Shown here: piece by piece, positions 59,300 to 64,000 of the stretch | Layout of the letters: each line of letters opens with the position of its first letter | How positions within the stretch are numbered: the stretch's first letter is position 1 | Assembly (NCBI GenBank): GCA_037892935.1 | Contig: JAYXKI010000002.1 | Location: 1,860,001-1,924,000, forward strand | Reading direction: 5' to 3' | Length of the DNA: 64,000 nucleotides | Origin: Phlebopus portentosus | Lineage: Eukaryota > Basidiomycota > Agaricomycetes > Boletales > Boletinellaceae | The notes under the pieces: generated by a model | What the model was told of the DNA's origin: nothing | What the model saw: the letters and a program-made list of their open reading frames with translations, nothing else | Database searches by the model: none | Program-made: the position numbers and the translations under genes

Positions 59300-60325
59300 T
59301 CAAGAAAATGCAAATGCGGCAAGAGCGCCGATAAGAATGACGGTGGCGGAGTTTTTATACTGTCCGGATCCGATCGCGCCACTGGTCTCAGTCGATGCGG
59401 CTGCAGAGCCTGTTGCAGAACCAGTCGCGCTTGCAGACGACGGCACGGACAATGTAGAAGTTACGACAGCACTCGTAGACGAAACGCTGACCGAAGCTGT
59501 ACCTTCTTCAACAGTGAAGTATGTGCCAGCGACGGGGCCCTGAAGACCACTGGTGGAGACGTAATCGGCAAGAATAAAGGTGGCGACACCAGTGTTTGGA
59601 GAAGAGAGATCCGCGGGTGGCGAGAAGTTGGACGGCTGCGTGTAAAGAAGGATCACGTAGCTAATATACGGGAGAGCGTAAGAAACGCGAAGTTTTCATA
59701 GAGGGGTGTATGTAGTACATACCGATGGGCGCCACTGCCAGAGGCTGGACCAGGACCAGCGTAGTCAGTGATAGCAGTGGCCGAAGAGTTGGTGACAGTG
59801 CGGTTGTTGCCGGACGCTATAAGAATCTAATCGTAAGGTAGACCCTTGGGTGGAGCGATAGTGAAAAGAGAAACTTACCGTCTGAGAGGGACGCGTTATT
59901 GACGAGCCAGTGACGCGTCTGGCCCGCGGACTCGTCGGTTCCAACGATGTCAGCATCAACCATCGTGAGTGTGAACGTGTCACCGAGGGAGACGCTGGAG
60001 TTTGGAGTGGCAATTGACACTGTCGGCTGCGATGCCACCTCTACATGTAGGCCAACCGAATAAGCAAGACGCGTACGGGAAAAGCAAGGACCACGCGTTA
60101 GAGGGACTTACGGTCTATGGAAAGAGCTTGACCAGGCTGAATGACGCCCACACCGTCAAAAGAGACGGACATTGCAGCGACGGGGGTGAAAGTAGTAAGA
60201 AGGTCGGGGACAAGGCCGGCATTGGAGAAATGAGCTTGAATTGCCTCAATATCCAGAGCTACGTTGGAGTCCTGAGCAACAACGAAGGGAACGAGCGAAA
60301 GAGCGAGAAGGAGTGGCTGGAACAT
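59300..60325 (-). CDS. Secreted, probably GPI-anchored PEBP-like protein
   Basis: Signal peptide MFQPLLLALSLVPFVVAQ. Then a domain with LGDTFTLTMVDADIVG (~59970), HWLVNNASL, AITDYAGPGPASGSGAHRYVILLYTQP (~59770-59640 across an intron) and FILADYVSTSGLQGPVAGTYFTVEEG, the pattern of phosphatidylethanolamine-binding proteins (GPxxPxGxHRYVFxLYxQP). A Ser/Thr/Ala-rich stalk follows and ends in a hydrophobic tail (NSATVILIGALAAFAFS), typical of GPI attachment. Three introns. Function in fungi is not well defined; wall or membrane-surface location is inferred. Faces RBM5 tail-to-tail. Confidence 0.87.
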
Positions 60326-60493
60326 TGTTTGCGGTACAGTAAAGCTCTGAGAGAGATGATGAACGTTCGGGAAGAAAAAGGGTGAGCGTGCGAATTATCA
60401 TCACCGACTCTTTTTATACGCGCATGCTGTGCACACAGTGCGGTAGACAAGCGGGCGCGGTCCTCTCTCAGTCAGTCACTTGTGCTGCTACTG

Positions 60494-60525
<32 letters not shown>

Positions 60526-60873
60526 AGTGCTAGTACTGTACTACTATACACATGCAACGGATACGATTTAAATAAAATAAATGTTAGATTAACTGAATAT
60601 CATGGCGTGGGAAATACTTACCAAGTGGGAGAGTGCGGGGGTCATCTGGTCCCTGGCTGGACTGACCTCCCCTTGCTCACTCACCGTCTCGTCTCCCCTC
60701 CTCTCTCCGGTCCTTCACTCAGTCATCTTCTTACAACCCATCACATTTCTTCTCCTTTTCTCCGTCTATTTATCTCCTTTCCTATAAAGTACATCAGCTC
60801 TCGGTCCACTCCGAATCCGATCCGAGTCGCCCACCTCTCTTCGCCCTCCAACAAAACCCCCTTCTTCGTCGAC
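60326..60873. promoter_or_regulatory. Divergent PEBP/GSK3 upstream region
   Basis: The PEBP gene leaves to the left and GSK3 to the right. The GSK3 side has a long C/T-rich run (60660-60785) and a ctataaag box (~60781), about 90 bp before the ATG, typical of strong fungal promoters. The region also holds the trinucleotide repeat listed separately. Confidence 0.55.
60483..60541 (+). repeat. Imperfect (tgc)n trinucleotide repeat
   Basis: A run of tgctgct units broken by acta/gta variants in the PEBP/GSK3 intergenic region. Low-complexity microsatellite, not in an accepted coding frame. Confidence 0.8.
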
Positions 60874-62542
60874 CATGGCAAACCACGGCCCAATAAATGG
60901 TGTAAAGATCTCAGGTATCTGTCTCGTTCTCGCTCTTCATCCGTCGTTCATCTCACATCATTCTCAAGCGATCGACGACCCTCACAAGATCGTCAGAGTA
61001 ATCGCCTCCGATGGCAGGACAGGCGACCAAAAAGAAGTCGCTTACACAAACTGCAAAGTCATTGGCAATGGCTCTTTTGGTGTCGTCTTCCAAGCAAGGC
61101 TCGTGGGCGGTGCAAGGGATGGTGATGACATCGCAATCAAGAAAGTCCTTCAAGACAAACGCTTCAAGGTCCGTTTTCTCCTCCCCGTTCTCCTCTTGTA
61201 TTCCTACCCGTTTTGGTTATGCAACCCCGCGTCTCATCCTCAACGTTCTCTCACCCCTTTCGGTGCATCTACAGAATCGCGAGCTCCAAATTATGAGGCT
61301 GGTGGCCCACCCAAATGTTGTGGACCTCAAAGCATTCTTCTACTCGAACGGCGAGAAGGTATGCCGATCTAATACTTCTTTATTGGGTCTTTTAATCACC
61401 AACTCTAACATAATCCTCTTTTTGTCCCGTTTGGGTGTGCGCAAATAGAAAGACGAGGTCTATCTCAACCTTGTACTAGAATACGTCCCGGAGACTGTCT
61501 ATCGTGCCTCGCGGCACTACGTCAAGCTGAAGCAATCGATGCCTACCTTGCAAATAAAGCTTTACATGTACCAGCTTCTGCGCTCACTCGCATACATCCA
61601 CTCTGTTGGCATCTGCCATCGTGATATCAAGCCGCAGAATTTGCTACTTAACCCCGCGACAGGTATCCTCAAACTTTGTGATTTTGGGTCAGCAAAGATC
61701 CTGGTGGCCGGCGAGCCGAACGTCAGTTACATCTGCTCGAGATATTACCGAGCTCCGGAGTTGATATTCGGGGCAACAAATTATACCACCAATATTGGTT
61801 TGTTTATATAGGTTTCGAATGCGACGGCATAGAGTGCTTAACAAAAATTTTCTGCGCATCAGATATCTGGTCGACCGGTTGCGTCATGGCCGAGCTGATG
61901 CTCGGACAACCATTGTTCCCGGGAGAAAGTGGGATCGACCAGCTCGTCGAGATCATCAAGGTGTTGGGGACACCATCACGGGAACAGATCAAGACAATGA
62001 ACCCGAACTATATGGAACACAAGTTCCCGCAGATCAAGCCACATCCTTTCCACAAGGTACGATTCGACGTTTTGTTTTGCTGTTTTAAGAGTTTCGCTGA
62101 ACCCGGATTATCACTTTTCTAAATAGGTATTCAGGCCACGCACGGCACCTGAGGCAATTGACTTGGTTGCAAAACTCCTAGAGTACACGCCTGAAGCACG
62201 TCTGAGTGCGATCGAGGCTATGTGCCATCCATTTTTTGACGAGCTCAAGGTGGAGGGCATGAGGATGCCGAATGGGAAGGATTTCCCGAGGCTGTTCGAC
62301 TTTACGAGGGAGGGTAAGTGCATCCGCTTCAACATCGACCGGTAGATGCGTTGCGGCGCCTACTGATTTCTCTAATTAATGAAACTGACGATCTCTTCTC
62401 TTCGATAGAATTGTCTATTCGACCTGATCTGATGCGACAGCTTGTGCCACCTCACTGTGAGGGAGAGCTCCGGTCGCGAGGAATCGACCTGGACAACTTT
62501 GTCCCTATACCTGTCGATCAGCTGCGAATTACACTCGACTAG
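60874..62542 (+). CDS. Glycogen synthase kinase 3 (GSK3/shaggy)
   Basis: A CMGC-family Ser/Thr kinase in glycogen, stress and developmental signalling (yeast Rim11/Mck1, fission yeast Gsk3). Start at 60874. Motifs: [15 protein letters not shown] (61058), [13 protein letters not shown] (61131), [28 protein letters not shown] (61468), [11 protein letters not shown] (61619), KLCDFGSAK (61671), [17 protein letters not shown] with the activating Tyr (61723), [41 protein letters not shown] (61869-61990), [19 protein letters not shown], and [15 protein letters not shown]. Introns of ~55-75 nt. The C-terminus ends [12 protein letters not shown], stop 62540-62542. Length ~390 residues, normal for the family. 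Confidence 0.96.
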
Positions 62543-62994
62543 CCTGGAGCGTCGCTGATGTGGGACTCATGAGAAGAACAGTGTGTGTATTGATAGCCCG
62601 CAGGACGAGCATGTGTTCCCTCTCGAGACGAAAGATGTAAGGCAGCGGTTTAGTTAGTATTACTCATTACATACATGCGATGCGAATGATGGCTAGGCAG
62701 AGTAACTCTTTCGCGCGATTGTTTCTGTTTCCGTTTACTCTCTTTGATGAACCCCCATAGTACTGTAGCAAGTCGTGCCAAATTGTGTGTTTGATTGATT
62801 CCATGCAATTACAATAACTGTGCGTGTGCGTGCGCAAGCAAGACTCATAATCACGCGATCTCGCTCATTCCGCACGTGCTCGTAGTATATTAAATATTAT
62901 TGAAATCCCCTTCGACGGAACCATCTCTTTTCATTCTTCCCTCTTCCTCGCCTCGTTCTCTCAGCTCATCGCAGTGGTCGACCAGCGGGCGATA
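62543..62994. promoter_or_regulatory. Upstream region of the MET30-like gene
   Basis: Non-coding DNA between GSK3 and the next start. A CACGTG E-box sits at 62873-62878, about 117 bp ahead of the MET30-like ATG. CACGTG is the Cbf1 site found at sulfur genes in yeast; a link here is an inference. A ct-rich run follows (62925-62965). Confidence 0.5.
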
Positions 62995-64000
62995 ATGGCG
63001 GCGACACAACCCGAAGTGTCCGAGAAAACAAACTACTCATGTGACACCCTTCCTACGCCCCGACATATTCATCGTGCCTCTGACTCTGCCACTCATTCGC
63101 GCTCTCCGTCTCCTATCCCTCAGCCAGCAGATGAAGACCCCCCAATCTCCTCGTTCGAGATAGTCACTCCAGAAGAAGTCCATTCATCGGGCGCACAGCC
63201 CGCCGACCCAACTACAACACAGCCTTCTGAAGAAGCAAGCGGCACCGAGAAGTCTGATGCGCCGCCTCAACCTCCTCCGCGCAAGCTGTGCGTGAGGCAT
63301 CAGCGAATGGCAGATGAAGGGACAAATTTGAAGATACAACAGGTGAGTCGACCGTAATTCAATGCACAGCATTGCATTCATCTTGTAAAGCGCACATGCG
63401 CAAGCCACATATTTGTGCCGTTGATATATATATGCGCATGAGCTGACTCATTTGTGGTTGTTCTCCCCCTATTTAGGCTCTCGACGATTTGCCTCTCGAG
63501 GACAGACAGGTCGTCAGCACAATTTGGACCAACTTTAGTAGTTCTCCCCATTCGCGTCGTGTTGTCATTCTTGAGGGTATCCTGACAATGTGCTGCTTCT
63601 CGCAACTTTCGATGATATCTGAACACCTCCACACACTCATACGACTGGATCCTTTCTCCGTTCTGCCTCGCGAAATCTGTCTGAAAGTGTTGCAATATCT
63701 CGATGCGATATCTCTATGCCGTGCCGCTCAGGTTTGCAAGTCGTGGTCAAAATTGGCGGATGATGACATTCTTTGGCGTGGCATCTGCGAACAGCACATT
63801 GGACAGAAATGCCACAAATGTGGTTGGGGTCTACCCATGCTAGAGCGCCGACGAAGAATAAGATGTCCCCGCTCTCCACCTCCTGAGGGTACCTCCCCTT
63901 CATCCGTTTTCAAGCGAGACCTTGAAAATTATCCCTTCAATATCCACGAGAGGCCTTTAAAACGCATGCGATCTGACGCTTCGGACTCATCAATATCGGA
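62995..64000 (+). CDS. MET30/SconB-like F-box WD40 protein, 5' part
   Basis: The substrate receptor of an SCF ubiquitin ligase that controls sulfur metabolism and cell-cycle entry (yeast Met30, Aspergillus SconB). The start 62995 (MAATQPEVSEKTNYSC) leads a Pro/Ser-rich N-terminus with KLCVRHQRMADEGTNLKIQQ. After an intron (~63343-63477) comes the family-specific LEGILTMCCFSQLSMISEHLHTLIRLDPFSVLPREICLKVLQYLDAISLCRAAQVCKSWSKLADDDILWRGICEQH (F-box, 63572-63800) and the Cys-rich CHKCGWGLPMLERRR that is characteristic of Met30 proteins. The WD40 propeller lies beyond the window end, so the gene is cut, not broken. Confidence 0.9.

Overview
The window looks like nuclear DNA of a filamentous basidiomycete, most likely a mushroom-forming agaricomycete. 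I judge this from dense genes cut by many introns of about 45-65 nt, fungal versions of PEX6, RPT1, GAR1, MET30, a formin and a GPI-type PEBP-like protein, and a Ty1/copia element of the kind seen in such genomes. No species can be named from sequence alone.

The first ~20 kb is a decayed, repeat-rich, largely AT-rich compartment. A copia retrotransposon with two 252-bp LTRs (1143-7318, minus strand) lies against an inverted fragment of its own family (1-1142). It is followed by relics of host genes: an Argonaute gene with a lost catalytic Asp and a partial duplication, a SAC3/GANP-domain fragment lying antisense inside it, two scrambled Hsp70 pieces, AT-rich tandem repeats, a 650-bp MITE-like element and a PhoD-like phosphatase relic at the border. 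Damage in several of these relics is dominated by C:G to T:A transitions: Gln and Trp codons have become stops, and Arg codons have become His, Cys, Trp or Gln. This is as expected from RIP-like mutation or deamination of methylated cytosine.

From ~20.8 kb to the end the DNA is gene-dense and most genes look intact. In order: PEX6 (-), GAR1 (+), tRNA isopentenyltransferase (+), a giant DYRK kinase (-), VMA1 (-), RPT1 (+), a mitochondrial PDK-type kinase (+), a secreted two-domain fasciclin protein (+), a gene-poor 2.4 kb, a PAP2 lipid phosphatase with two reading-frame anomalies (+), an uncharacterised protein with a repeated RRVRTxPGG motif (+), a formin (+), COQ7 (+), a tiny complex I NDUFB4/B15-like gene (-), an RBM5-like splicing factor (+), a GPI-type PEBP-like protein (-), GSK3 (+), and the start of MET30 (+), which runs off the window.

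These are housekeeping genes with no shared pathway. The clearest organisation is transcriptional: short divergent promoters (PEX6/GAR1, VMA1/RPT1, PEBP/GSK3) and close tail-to-tail pairs (COQ7/NDUFB4-like, RBM5/PEBP). I saw no CRISPR array, rRNA or convincing tRNA gene. The most unusual material is in the decayed left compartment.
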